DNA of 64,000 bases from Paenibacillus lutimineralis (GCF_003991425.1 NZ_CP034346.1:2021501-2085500), one strand, 5' to 3'. Counted from the stretch's first letter, positions 18,203 through 26,970 are shown. A program made the numbers and translations. Notes: generated by a model from the letters alone, not told the origin.

Positions 18203-19372
18203 GTGAAATCACCCGTCTTTGCTAATTTGCGCGGCGTAGTTACGATTGTCGTCCGCGGTAAATCGATTGAATTTCTTGTCAATGAGCTAACGAAGAAAGA
18301 GATGCAGGTATGGGATTTGAAGCCGCTCCCGGATGGAACAATGGAGATGAACATCCAGCTTGCGGACTTCTTCAAGCTGCGTCCACTTCTGAAGCGGACA
18401 GGCTGCCGTATCAGTGTGAAGCGTCGCTCAGGTATTCCTTTTATGATGTTCAGATTATGGAAGCGTAAATGGTTCGTCTTCGGATTTGCCCTTTTTATCG
18501 GCGTTGTACTAGCTTTATCTTCTCTGGTATGGGATATTGAAGTGGAGGGCAATGGTAAAATTCCAAAGGAAGATATCCTGCTTGCTGCCCGTAGCGAGGG
18601 AGTATATGCTTTCCAATGGATTTACCGGCTGCCTAGACAGGACGAGCTGTCCAAGGATCTTGCCCGAAAGCTGCCGGGCGTCTCATGGGTTGGCGTCTCA
18701 CGAACGGGGACGAGGATCACGATCCAGATCGTGGAGGCGTCGAAGCCGAAGGAACAGGAGCTAATGAACCCGCGTAGTTTTGTAAGCACGTCAGATGCGG
18801 TTGTTACACGTATTTATGTGGAGAGAGGCCAGCCGGAAGTGAAGAAGAATGATCGCGTCCGCAAGGGGCAAATTCTTATCTCTGGTGAACAGGGGGGCAA
18901 GACAATTGTCGCCAAGGGTGAGGTCAGAGGTGCTGTCTGGCATGAATACAATATCGAGATCCCACTGCTGCGCAAGCAGAAGGTTTATACTGGGGAGAAG
19001 AAGGAACGCGGGTATTTATATTTTGGCAAGACAGCGATTCAGCTTACCGGATATGGGAAGGTTGAATTCGAAAAGTCTAACACCTTAACGAAGTTAGACC
19101 CGCTGACTTGGCGAAGCTTCAAGCTGCCAATCGGCTGGATGAGCGAGGAAATCATGGAGACGACGTTCATTGAATTGGCGATTACTGAGGAAAAGGCAAA
19201 AAATGATGGAATAGAAGCGGCAAAACGAGATATTATGGCCAAGTATGGGAAAAATAGCGTAGTTTTATCGCAAAAAATTTTGCATGAGAAGACTGAGAAT
19301 GGTAAAGTTTATATGAAAGTGCATTTTGAAGTAGATCAGGATATAGCAAAAGAACTACCAATCGTACAATAG
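18203..19372 (+). CDS. yqfD: Sporulation protein YqfD
   Basis: A 389-residue stage IV sporulation protein of the YqfD family, with GTG start directly after yqfC. A cytoplasmic N-terminal part (1-85) is followed by one transmembrane helix at about 93-112 (FVFGFALFIGVVLALSSLVW). The larger outside domain has a POTRA/FtsQ-like start (IEVEGNGKIPKEDILLAARSEGV). The family is mother-cell expressed; the biochemical role is unresolved. It sits between yqfC and phoH as in B. subtilis. Confidence 0.92.
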   Translation: MKSPVFANLRGVVTIVVRGKSIEFLVNELTKKEMQVWDLKPLPDGTMEMNIQLADFFKLRPLLKRTGCRISVKRRSGIPFMMFRLWKRKWFVFGFALFIGVVLALSSLVWDIEVEGNGKIPKEDILLAARSEGVYAFQWIYRLPRQDELSKDLARKLPGVSWVGVSRTGTRITIQIVEASKPKEQELMNPRSFVSTSDAVVTRIYVERGQPEVKKNDRVRKGQILISGEQGGKTIVAKGEVRGAVWHEYNIEIPLLRKQKVYTGEKKERGYLYFGKTAIQLTGYGKVEFEKSNTLTKLDPLTWRSFKLPIGWMSEEIMETTFIELAITEEKAKNDGIEAAKRDIMAKYGKNSVVLSQKILHEKTENGKVYMKVHFEVDQDIAKELPIVQ

Positions 19373-19391
19373 CAAGGAGAATGAGGCTAAT

Positions 19392-20363
19392 TTGTCAGAA
19401 CAACTTGTCAGTATCAAAATAACGCTCCAAAGTGCGTCTGAAGGCTTGTCATTATTCGGCCCTCAGGATGCGTTCCTGAAGTTGATTGAGAAGAGATTTA
19501 AGGCAAGCATCGTCCTGAGAGAGTCGGAAATTTCTGTCCGCGGGCAGAATGGCGATGTAGAACGGCTTGAGCAGTTATTCGAAGTATTGCTTGAACTCAT
19601 CCGCAATGGATATATATTGACCGAAAGAGATGTGCTCTATGCGATTGATCTGGCGCAAGATTTCAGAGCGGATCAATTGCTTGATTTATATAAGGGAGAG
19701 ATCGCTGTAACCTTTCGGGGTAAGCCGATCCGTGTCAAGACGATCGGACAGAAGCATTATGTCACGACGATCAAGAAGAACGATATTGTATTCGGTATCG
19801 GCCCGGCAGGGACAGGCAAGACGTATCTTGCTGTCGTGCTGGCTATCGCGGCGCTGAAGGAAGGCTCGGTTAAGCGTATTATCCTGACCCGTCCTGCGGT
19901 CGAGGCTGGGGAGAACTTGGGCTTCTTGCCAGGAGATTTGCAGGAGAAGGTAGACCCTTATTTACGCCCGCTGTATGATGCGTTATATGACGTTATGGGA
20001 CCGGATCAGACAGCCAAGGCATTGGAACGGGGCTTGATTGAGATCGCTCCGCTTGCCTATATGCGTGGTCGTACGCTGGATGATTCTTTCATCATCTTGG
20101 ACGAGGCCCAGAATACGACGCCTGAACAGATGAAGATGTTCCTGACTCGGCTTGGTTTTGGCTCGAAGATGGTTATCACGGGCGATGTGACTCAGATTGA
20201 TCTTCCGCGAGGCAAGAAATCCGGGCTGATTGAGGCGAGAACCATTCTGAATAATATTGATGAAATCGGCTTTGTTGATTTTGTGGAGTCGGATGTGGTG
20301 CGCCACTCGCTCGTTCAGAAGATTATTGTTGCTTATGATCGTGCCGCTGAAAATCAGGCCTAG
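19392..20363 (+). CDS. phoH: PhoH family ATPase (YbeZ type)
   Basis: A 323-residue PhoH-like nucleotide-binding protein. An N-terminal KH-like region is followed by the P-loop FGIGPAGTGKTYLAVVLAI (about 130-150), ARPAV/TRPAVEAGENLGFLPGD, LDEAQNTTPEQMKMFLTR (Walker B) and GDVTQIDLPRGK. PhoH proteins are linked to RNA metabolism and work with YbeY, whose gene is two genes downstream. Start is TTG behind AAGGAGAATGAGG. A second PhoH protein with a PIN domain is encoded at 50054-51385; this one has none. Confidence 0.93.
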   Translation: MSEQLVSIKITLQSASEGLSLFGPQDAFLKLIEKRFKASIVLRESEISVRGQNGDVERLEQLFEVLLELIRNGYILTERDVLYAIDLAQDFRADQLLDLYKGEIAVTFRGKPIRVKTIGQKHYVTTIKKNDIVFGIGPAGTGKTYLAVVLAIAALKEGSVKRIILTRPAVEAGENLGFLPGDLQEKVDPYLRPLYDALYDVMGPDQTAKALERGLIEIAPLAYMRGRTLDDSFIILDEAQNTTPEQMKMFLTRLGFGSKMVITGDVTQIDLPRGKKSGLIEARTILNNIDEIGFVDFVESDVVRHSLVQKIIVAYDRAAENQA

Positions 20364-20381
20364 TATAGGAGGGCTGTCTCT

Positions 20382-22658
20382 ATGACCTCAAATGAAATGC
20401 AAAAAAAGAGCAAGTTCCAATCGAAGGCTGCAGGATGGAGATATAGCGCGACTGTGCGCTATATTTTGTATATTCTCTTGATTGTAATCCTGTATGTGAG
20501 TATGGCATCCAAGCTGTTGCCAGAAACCTATGATATTGCGGTTGGCATGCCTAGTGATAAAGAGATTCTAGCTCCGATGGAAATTCCGGATACCAAAGCG
20601 ACGTTGAAGGCCCAGGAAGAAGCGGCTGAGAAGGTAGGACAAGTCTATACGATCCTTCCGATGCGCAATGAGATTCTTATTGGACAAATTCTTGATCGGA
20701 TCACCCGGTTGAATCAGGATGATCAAGTGTCGACCGAGGAAAAGACGAAGATCTACCGTGATGAACTGCCTCAGCGGGTTAAGGATTACATACAGAACTT
20801 CATTAAGAATAATCGGAATTCGAACGAATATACGCCTACACTGTTTCAAGAGGCCACAGATCGAATTAATGAGCAGCAGTACCATATCTCTGAAGAGACA
20901 TTTATTAAGATTCCGCGCTTGACGCTCGAAGATGTTAATGAGATGAAGCCGGTAGCCGCAGATATCGTCTCACGGCTGATGACTGATCAGATCGTTGATG
21001 CACAGACAGCCAGGGCAAAAGTGGCTGAAATGGTCAGCACGAGCTCTCTGAGCAAGCGGGTGTCCCGTGAAGTTGTGCAGGAGCTGGCTCGTCTTGTGAT
21101 TACCCCTAACAAGTTCTATGATGAAGAGGCGACCAAGACTGCCAAGGTGGAGGCACGGGAGAATACTCCAACGGTCTTTATTAAGCAGGGGGACGTACTC
21201 GTAGCCAAGGGGCAGAAAATCACTGAAGAGATGTATAGCTTGCTTGAGAAGAATGGCTTGCTTAAGAAAGAGGTCAACTATTGGCCGCAATTCGCTCTCG
21301 CCATGCTCTCTTCCATGCTTGCACTGGGACTGATTATGTATATCCGTCAATCGGAAGGGGTCAGCCGCTTCAAATACAACAATTCGCAGTTTGTTATGCT
21401 GCTGATGATCATTGTGATTACAATTATCTCGATGCATCTAGCTGCTATTCTTCAGAATGAGCAGCGAATATATGTTGGTTTTCTTGCTCCAGTTGCTGTT
21501 GGAGCTATGCTGATTACATTGTTGCTTGATTTACAGCTTGCATATATTTGCACTATTTTGTTCAGTGTCCTGGCGAGTGTAATTTTGAATGTGCATAAAG
21601 GGCAAATTTTTGACTTCAGCTTTGGTTTCTTTACGATCGTGATTTCCTTTGCGGCGATCTTCGCGATACATCGGGCCAGCCAGCGTTCGACGTTGTTGAA
21701 AGCGGGCATTATGATCTGTCTGTTCGGGTCATTCTCGGCTTTCACGTTGATCCTGATTGACAATAAAGGATGGACAGAATCCAGCACGCTGTATACGATT
21801 GGCTTTGCCGTTGCTGGAGGCCTGCTGACGACAATTCTTGTCATCGGTTTAATGCCTTTCTTCGAGGTTACTTTTGGAATTCTGTCTGCGCTCAAGCTGG
21901 TAGAGTTGTCTAACCCGAACCATCCTTTGCTACGCAAGCTGCTGATCGAGACGCCGGGAACCTACCATCATAGCGTGATGGTAGGCAATCTATCGGAAGC
22001 AGCAGCTGAGGCGATCGGCGCGAACGGGCTGCTATGCCGCGTGGGCTCTTACTATCACGATATTGGTAAGACGAAGCGACCAAGCTATTTTATTGAGAAT
22101 CAGAACAATATGGAGAATCCGCATGATTTCATCGATCCGAAGCTGAGTAAGTCGATCATTATTGCTCATACGACAGATGGAGTCGAGATGTTGAAAGAAT
22201 ACAAGCTGCCTAAGCCGATTCGCGATATCGCAGAGCAGCATCATGGAACGACCTGCCTGCATTATTTCTATCATAAGGCGCTGACCTTGGCTGAAGAGCA
22301 AGGAATTAAGCCTGAATTCACCGAGGAGGACTTCCGTTACCACGGTCCTAAGGCTCAATCCAAAGAGGCTGCCGTAGTAGGGATTGCGGATAGTGTAGAA
22401 GCGGCTGTTCGTTCGCTGCGCAAGCCGACGGTGGAACAGGTAGAGACAATGATTGAGAAGATTATTAAGAGCCGTCTGGACGATCACCAGTTCAATGAAT
22501 GCGATTTGACGATGCGCGAGCTTGATGTCATTGCCAAAACGCTGAAGGAGACGGTGATGGGGATCTTCCATTCCCGGATCGAATATCCGGAGCAAATGAA
22601 GAAGACAAAAGCGGCGGAAGAAGAGAACAACAGGGGGCAGGAAGGAAATGGCGCTTAA
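20382..22658 (+). CDS. pgpH: 7TM-HD family c-di-AMP phosphodiesterase PgpH (YqfF)
   Basis: A 758-residue membrane enzyme that hydrolyses cyclic di-AMP in Listeria and Bacillus. It has an N-terminal helix (about 25-45), an extracytoplasmic 7TMR-HDED domain (about 50-300), seven hydrophobic segments (about 305-500) and a cytoplasmic HD domain with TPGTYHHSVMVGNLSEAAA and SYYHDIGKTKRPSYF, whose His-Asp pairs bind metal. The start is an ATG preceded by AGGAGGG. It overlaps ybeY by 11 bases. Confidence 0.94.
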   Translation: MTSNEMQKKSKFQSKAAGWRYSATVRYILYILLIVILYVSMASKLLPETYDIAVGMPSDKEILAPMEIPDTKATLKAQEEAAEKVGQVYTILPMRNEILIGQILDRITRLNQDDQVSTEEKTKIYRDELPQRVKDYIQNFIKNNRNSNEYTPTLFQEATDRINEQQYHISEETFIKIPRLTLEDVNEMKPVAADIVSRLMTDQIVDAQTARAKVAEMVSTSSLSKRVSREVVQELARLVITPNKFYDEEATKTAKVEARENTPTVFIKQGDVLVAKGQKITEEMYSLLEKNGLLKKEVNYWPQFALAMLSSMLALGLIMYIRQSEGVSRFKYNNSQFVMLLMIIVITIISMHLAAILQNEQRIYVGFLAPVAVGAMLITLLLDLQLAYICTILFSVLASVILNVHKGQIFDFSFGFFTIVISFAAIFAIHRASQRSTLLKAGIMICLFGSFSAFTLILIDNKGWTESSTLYTIGFAVAGGLLTTILVIGLMPFFEVTFGILSALKLVELSNPNHPLLRKLLIETPGTYHHSVMVGNLSEAAAEAIGANGLLCRVGSYYHDIGKTKRPSYFIENQNNMENPHDFIDPKLSKSIIIAHTTDGVEMLKEYKLPKPIRDIAEQHHGTTCLHYFYHKALTLAEEQGIKPEFTEEDFRYHGPKAQSKEAAVVGIADSVEAAVRSLRKPTVEQVETMIEKIIKSRLDDHQFNECDLTMRELDVIAKTLKETVMGIFHSRIEYPEQMKKTKAAEEENNRGQEGNGA

Positions 22659-23151
22659 ATTAGAATGGAGTAACGAGCAGGATAAGCTGGCAATTAGCGA
22701 CGAATTAATTGCTTTATTGGATAAATTGCTACAAAAGGCAGGCGAAGCGGAAGGGGTGACGGAAGGCGAGGTTGCCCTGACCTTCGTCGATGACGAGAAT
22801 ATTCATGAACTGAACCGGACCTATCGTGGTATTGATCGGCCAACGGATGTATTGTCCTTTGCGATGCAGGAATCCCTCGATGATGAACTGGAGATCGTAT
22901 ATGAAGTGGATGCTGATGAAGCGGATCAGCTGGATGCAATGACAGACGTGCTTGGCGATATCATTATCTCTGTAGAGCGTGCTCAGCAGCAGGGCGAGGA
23001 CTACGGTCATTCTCTTAATCGGGAAATTGGCTTCTTGTTTGTGCATGGCTTCTTGCATTTGCTTGGTTATGACCATCAGGATGAAGTTAGCGAAGCAGAA
23101 ATGATGGGCAAACAAGAGGCCGCTCTTTCCCAAGTAGGGCTGCTCCGCTAA
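22648..23151 (+). CDS. ybeY: rRNA maturation endoribonuclease YbeY
   Basis: A 167-residue zinc-dependent endoribonuclease used in 16S rRNA 3'-end processing and ribosome quality control. The metal site HGFLHLLGYDH has His133, His137 and His143 (HxxxHxxxxxH), and RPTDVLSFAM is also conserved. An acidic insertion (about 80-95, LDDELEIVYEVDADEADQLD) makes it slightly longer than E. coli YbeY. It starts inside the pgpH tail (AGGAAATGG) and shares one base with dgkA. Confidence 0.95.
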   Translation: MALKLEWSNEQDKLAISDELIALLDKLLQKAGEAEGVTEGEVALTFVDDENIHELNRTYRGIDRPTDVLSFAMQESLDDELEIVYEVDADEADQLDAMTDVLGDIIISVERAQQQGEDYGHSLNREIGFLFVHGFLHLLGYDHQDEVSEAEMMGKQEAALSQVGLLR

Positions 23152-23525
23152 TGAGATCGAAGCGTAAATGGAGCGATGTATTCGGCTGTGCATTTGAGGG
23201 GATCATCCATTCTTTACGAACAGAACGAAATCTGCGCATTCACGTACTGGCCGGCATCTTAGTGGTGCTGGCTGCGTTGTTTTTTCAACTCCCGCTAAGG
23301 GATATTGCTCTATTACTGGTTATGATTGCGCTAGTGATTTGCACGGAGTTGCTGAATACGGCGATTGAGAAGGCGGTCGATCTGATCAGTCCTGATTGGC
23401 ACAAGTTGGCCAAGATTGCCAAGGATGCAGCAGCCGCAGCGGTACTGGTTGCAGCGATAATCTCGGTATTGGTTGCGGTACTATTATTCTATCAGCCTGT
23501 AATGAGTTGGCTTGGGATGATTTGA
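23151..23525 (+). CDS. dgkA: Diacylglycerol/undecaprenol kinase family protein
   Basis: A 124-residue integral membrane kinase. The family signature is complete: ERNLRIH, CTELLNTAIEKAVDL (catalytic Glu region) and AKDAAAAAVL, with three transmembrane helices. In Bacillales this protein phosphorylates undecaprenol for cell-wall lipid recycling. ATG overlaps the last base of ybeY. B. subtilis has cdd (cytidine deaminase) between this gene and era; here only 129 non-coding bases separate them. Confidence 0.92.
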   Translation: MRSKRKWSDVFGCAFEGIIHSLRTERNLRIHVLAGILVVLAALFFQLPLRDIALLLVMIALVICTELLNTAIEKAVDLISPDWHKLAKIAKDAAAAAVLVAAIISVLVAVLLFYQPVMSWLGMI

Positions 23526-23654
23526 ACTTATTCGCAGATTCGCTGCATTGCAGCTTGAGGAATGAGGCAACTTATGAAATGAAGTACGTGTTGAACAACC
23601 TCATGAAGGGTATGAGCGAATTCATGATTACCGAATAATGAAAGGATTGCATAT

Positions 23655-24557
23655 ATGACTAAATCTAAATTTAAATCGGGGTTTGTAGCTATTGTCGGCC
23701 GTCCAAACGTCGGTAAATCCACACTAATGAACCAGGTGATTGGCCAGAAAATCGCAATTATGTCCGACAAACCGCAGACGACGCGGAATAAAATTCACGG
23801 AGTCTATACGACCAATGAAATGCAAATTGTATTTTTGGATACTCCAGGCATTCATAAGCGTCAATCGAAGCTTGGAGACTTCATGAACACGACGGCGTTG
23901 AACACGCTTGGTGAAGTTGAAGCCGTCTTATTCCTGGTTGATGCGGCAGAAGGTCTTGGCGGGGGCGACCGATTTATTATCGAGAAGCTTAAGGACTTGT
24001 CAACACCAGTTATTCTGGTACTGAACAAGATCGATCGTGTAGAGCCAGAGGCTTTGCTTCCGTTGATTGAGGAGTATAGCAAGCTCCATGACTTTGCTGA
24101 AATCGTGCCAATTTCGGCGATGCTGGGCAATAATGTGAATACGCTGCTCGAGCAGCTCGGCAAGTACTTGCCAGAAGGACCGCAGTATTATCCTGAAGAT
24201 CAAATTACAGACCATCCAGAGCAGTTTGTATGTGCCGAACTGATTCGTGAGAAAATTTTACACATGACCCGAGAGGAAGTTCCGCATTCCATCGCAGTGA
24301 CGATTGAAGATATGCGTGTTCAAGATAACGGGGTTGTCTATGTAGGGGCTGTGATATTTGTTGAGCGTGATTCACAGAAAGGGATCATTATCGGTAAACA
24401 AGGCGCGATGCTGAAGGAAGTTGGCAAACGGGCGAGAATGGATATTGAACGACTGCTTGGCTCGAAGATTTTCCTCGAGCTCTGGGTCAAAGTGAAGAAA
24501 GACTGGAGAAACCAGGAGCGGATTCTTAAAGATCTTGGCTTCCATAAAGACGCTTAA
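23655..24557 (+). CDS. era: GTPase Era
   Basis: A 300-residue ribosome-assembly GTPase that binds the 16S rRNA 3' end. G1 GRPNVGKST is at 15-23, then G2 region [11 protein letters not shown]3 DTPG, G4 NKID and a C-terminal KH domain with [26 protein letters not shown] precedes the ATG. No terminator was found; the downstream 700 bp are filled with hairpin repeats before yqzL. Confidence 0.97.
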   Translation: MTKSKFKSGFVAIVGRPNVGKSTLMNQVIGQKIAIMSDKPQTTRNKIHGVYTTNEMQIVFLDTPGIHKRQSKLGDFMNTTALNTLGEVEAVLFLVDAAEGLGGGDRFIIEKLKDLSTPVILVLNKIDRVEPEALLPLIEEYSKLHDFAEIVPISAMLGNNVNTLLEQLGKYLPEGPQYYPEDQITDHPEQFVCAELIREKILHMTREEVPHSIAVTIEDMRVQDNGVVYVGAVIFVERDSQKGIIIGKQGAMLKEVGKRARMDIERLLGSKIFLELWVKVKKDWRNQERILKDLGFHKDA

Positions 24558-24618
24558 TTGGGGCTTTCGTAGTTGGAGTAAACCAGACGGCGCAAAATGA
24601 AATGGATGGCATAAGAAA

Positions 24619-24802
24619 AGCCTGCAAATATGCAGGAATTTCGCTATGAATTTGCCCTAAGTCGGTAAATTCCTGCGAAAATGCAGTTATTTCCTCCATA
24701 TTGGCTTTATTATCGAAGAAAAGGACCGAAAGCCTGCACATTTGCAGGAATTTACCAAGACTAGGTGGTTTTACACGATAAAGCCTGCATTTTTGCAGTT
24801 TT
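24619..24802. repeat. Array of four CCTGCA-N4-TGCAGG hairpin repeats
   Basis: Four related units of about 25 bp stand at 24619-24643, 24667-24694 (reverse orientation), 24730-24754 and 24781-24802. Each has the core CCTGCA-N4-TGCAG(G) and most carry an adjacent GAATTT. They are spaced 25-35 bp apart and could form small stem-loops in the transcript after era. They have no coding content and are unlike the other repeat families in the window. Confidence 0.65.
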
Positions 24803-24835
24803 CAAGCTTTAACTTCGTCAAATATGAAGTTCTAA

Positions 24836-24968
24836 CCTGAAGCATAGGGTATGAGGAGCGGAGCGTACGTAGTGTGTACGCGAGCACCGGAGGACCCGGG
24901 TGAATTCAAGATTCGAAGTCGAATAGTCTAACAGGATCACATCGTAATCAAAAGCGGGATTTTTGAAT
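24836..24968 (+). repeat. Repeat family 1, copy C (left end degenerate)
   Basis: The core GAGGAGCGGAGCGTACG, hairpin GCGTAC-GTAGTGT-GTACGC, CACCGGAGGACCCGG and ATTCGAAGTCGAAT are intact, ending GGGATTTTTGAA. The left terminal repeat is missing. The core is almost identical to copy D, which begins only 17 bp later, so the pair looks like a recent local duplication. Confidence 0.75.
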
Positions 24969-24984
24969 TTCCCTCTAAATGAGA

Positions 24985-25151
24985 GTTCAAAAACCTGGTT
25001 TTCAGTACCGAGAAGGTTGAATGAAGCTTAGGGTATGAGGAGCGGAGCGTACGTAGTGTGTACGCGAGCACCGGAGGACCCGGTGAATTCAAGATTCGAA
25101 GTCGAATAGTCTAACAGGATCACATCGTAATCAAAAGTGGGCTTTTTGAAC
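24985..25151 (+). repeat. Repeat family 1, copy D
   Basis: A full 167-bp copy with left end GTTCAAAAACCTGGTTTTC and right end GGGCTTTTTGAAC. The core matches copy C base for base over more than 100 bp. It lies about 100 bp before yqzL. Confidence 0.8.
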
Positions 25152-25253
25152 TTCCTCTAAAGTTGGGAGGAATTGCAACGCATAGATCATGTCATCTAGC
25201 ACATCCTATCTTTGTAGATGCAGACGTCATTTTCGAAGAGAGGATGAATACGA

Positions 25254-25400
25254 ATGCGAGATTTTTCGTGGAAGTATTTTGCAATGACGGGAGATGTCGA
25301 TGCTTATTTATTGTATAAAGAGTCTGGTGGAAGTATAGGTGAGGAAGCCAGTACCATTGAGGAACTGAGCCTCGAGGAGGAAGAAGCGGCGGCTGAATAA
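25254..25400 (+). CDS. yqzL: YqzL family small protein
   Basis: A 48-residue acidic protein beginning MRDFSWKYFAMTGDVDAYLL and ending in a Glu/Ala-rich tail. The N-terminal WKYFAxTGxxxAYLLYK pattern and its position between era and recO identify YqzL, a conserved Bacillales protein of unknown function. GAGAGGATGAATACG precedes the ATG. It is too short to be called by length alone; family match and synteny carry the call. Confidence 0.9.
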   Translation: MRDFSWKYFAMTGDVDAYLLYKESGGSIGEEASTIEELSLEEEEAAAE

Positions 25401-25436
25401 AGCTGTTATGGAGCCGGTGAGGTTGGGGGAGCAGGT

Positions 25437-26186
25437 ATGTTATATAGAGTAGAAGGAATCGTCATCCGCAGTATGGATTATGGCGAAGGGAATAAAATCG
25501 TCACACTCTGCACTGAAAATAATGGGAAAATTGGCGTTATCGCGCGCGGAGCTAAGAAGGTGAAGAGCCGCTTGGCAGCTATGGTGCAGCCTTTTACTTA
25601 TGGAGAATATGTGTTCTTCCGTCAAAATGGCGGCTTGGGAACGCTGAATCAAGGTGAGATTATTGAATCTCACTTTTCTTTGCGTGAGGATCTGTTCCTG
25701 GCGGCCTATGCCTCCTATGCGTGTGAATTGCTGGACCGTACACTGCAGGATGAAGAAGTAGGACGCTTCTGGTTCACGCAATTGAAGGCCTGTCTGGATG
25801 CGCTGTCGACCGGGAAAGATCCACAGATCGTTCTCCATCTGTATGAGATTAAAGTCCTTCAGGCAGCCGGATACGGACCTTCCTTCAGCGCTTGTGTAAA
25901 TTGTGGAGCTGAGGATGATTCCACATTCATGAGTCCACGGCTCGGAGGAAAACTATGTCGAAGATGCCGTCATCACGATCCAGCGGCGCGAGAAATTACA
26001 GCGGGGACTTATAAATTGTTGACTCTGTTTGAAAGAATGGATATGAGAAGGCTGGGCAACATTAGTGTAAAGGATAGCACAAGGCAAGAAATGAAGGAAT
26101 TGATGCGTTCTTTTATGGATATTCAACTGGGGCTTAAGCTGAAATCGCTGCAGGTGCTGGATCAACTGAACAAGTATAATATTTGA
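25437..26186 (+). CDS. recO: DNA repair protein RecO
   Basis: A 249-residue recombination mediator that helps load RecA on SSB-coated single strands. An N-terminal OB fold (MLYRVEGIVIRSMDYGEGNKI) is followed by a helical domain with a four-cysteine zinc site: Cys153, Cys156, Cys174 and Cys177 (CVNC and CRRC). The start is ATG behind a GGTTGGGGGAG stretch. The stop codon overlaps the -35 of the glyQS promoter, so recO and glyQS are packed tightly. Confidence 0.95.
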   Translation: MLYRVEGIVIRSMDYGEGNKIVTLCTENNGKIGVIARGAKKVKSRLAAMVQPFTYGEYVFFRQNGGLGTLNQGEIIESHFSLREDLFLAAYASYACELLDRTLQDEEVGRFWFTQLKACLDALSTGKDPQIVLHLYEIKVLQAAGYGPSFSACVNCGAEDDSTFMSPRLGGKLCRRCRHHDPAAREITAGTYKLLTLFERMDMRRLGNISVKDSTRQEMKELMRSFMDIQLGLKLKSLQVLDQLNKYNI

Positions 26187-26211
26187 CATTCTACTTATAA
26201 TTATTTATAAT
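26183..26211 (+). promoter_or_regulatory. glyQS promoter, consensus sigma-A
   Basis: TTGACA at 26183-26188, a 17-bp spacer and TATAAT at 26206-26211 match the sigma-A consensus at every position. The -35 overlaps the recO stop codon. Transcription would start near 26218, leaving a leader of about 750 nt before glyQ that includes two repeat copies and the T-box. Confidence 0.85.
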
Positions 26212-26238
26212 TTATAAGAATTTCTCCAGTTAGTAAGT

Positions 26239-26396
26239 GTTCAAAAGGATCGGTTTTCAGCATCGAGAAAGTTGGATGAAGCTAGGGCATGAGGAGCGTA
26301 CGTAGCTTGTACGTGAGACCGGAAGGCCCGTGAATTCAAGATTCGATGCCAAGTTACATTTTGATTCACTTCGTGATCAAAAGCGAACTTTTTGAG
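26239..26396 (+). repeat. Repeat family 1, copy E, inside glyQS leader
   Basis: Starts GTTCAAAAGG and ends GAACTTTTTGAG; 158 bp. It has the usual core with hairpin GCGTAC-GTAGCTT-GTACGT. It lies between the consensus promoter and T-box Stem I, so it would be transcribed at the 5' end of the glyQS leader. Confidence 0.8.
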
Positions 26397-26411
26397 TAAC
26401 CCCTATATGGA

Positions 26412-26835
26412 GATTCATGTGTTGAACGGGACAAGTAATGGAGTCTACGTCCGTAAGAAGCGAGCCGGGGAAGGTGTGAGCCCGGTCGGATTGGCCTATG
26501 AAATGGCAGCCCGGGAGCATGGAAAATTGTTCGTGAAAAGCGGATTTGCTGAACTTTCTTTTAGATAAATGTTCAAAAAGGTCGGTTTTCAGCATCGAGA
26601 AGGTTGGATGAAGCTAGGGCATGAGGAGCGTACGTAGCTTGTACGTGAGACCGGAAGGCCCGTGTGAATTCAAGATTCGATGCCGAGATCACTTCCCTGA
26701 AATACTTCGTGATCAAAAGCGACTTTTTGAACTACCTTGAAGGATTAGCAAATCAAGTAGGGTGGAACCGCGGGAAAGCTATAGCTCTCGTCCCTACGTC
26801 TGGTTACAGGCGTGGAGGAAGGGAGCTTTTTTGCG
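26412..26835 (+). promoter_or_regulatory. T-box riboswitch (tRNA-Gly) controlling glyQS, interrupted by a repeat
   Basis: Stem I is seen at about 26415-26522: GAACGGGACAAGTAATGG, the apical GCGAGCCGGGGAAGGTGTGA, then a 3' side with GAAATGGCAG, whose GGC (26505-26507) is the likely glycine specifier. A small hairpin follows (AGCGGATTTGCT). The T-box sequence AGGGTGGAACCGCGGG starts at 26759; its TGGA pairs with a tRNA ending UCCA, as expected for tRNA-Gly with U73. The terminator stem runs 26782-26832 and ends in six T. Uncharged tRNA-Gly should favour antitermination. Repeat copy F (26571-26732) sits between Stem I and the antiterminator. Confidence 0.88.
26571..26732 (+). repeat. Repeat family 1, copy F, inside the T-box
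   Basis: A full 162-bp copy: left end GTTCAAAAAGTCGGTTTT and right end AAAAGCGACTTTTTGAAC are an 18-bp inverted repeat with one mismatch. It is nearly the same as copy E, 170 bp upstream. In RNA the ends would pair and bring the T-box halves close together, which may explain why the insertion is tolerated. Confidence 0.85.
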
Positions 26836-26885
26836 TACTCTTCCGGACGCTGGAAGTTAAGTTGAACGATAGATACCGGGATAAG

Positions 26886-26909
26886 TTGCAAGCTTGCAAG
26901 CTTGCAAGC
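26886..26909. repeat. Triple TTGCAAGC tandem repeat in glyQ leader
   Basis: Three exact copies of the 8-mer TTGCAAGC in tandem; flanking CCGGG and CCCGG could close a stem around them. It lies between the T-box terminator and glyQ. No known regulator site was recognised; it may be a polymorphic short repeat. Confidence 0.6.
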
Positions 26910-26970
26910 CCGGTACAATGATCTGTTCAACCGATATTTTCGCATTTAACAAACAAAGGAGTTGTGGTTC

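Noticed and set aside
23526..23654. Possible remnant of cdd between dgkA and era
   Set aside because: The 129 bases show no zinc-site codons or cytidine deaminase motif in any frame.
24619..24802. CRISPR array
   Set aside because: Units are short palindromes in mixed orientation with irregular spacing, and no cas genes are near.
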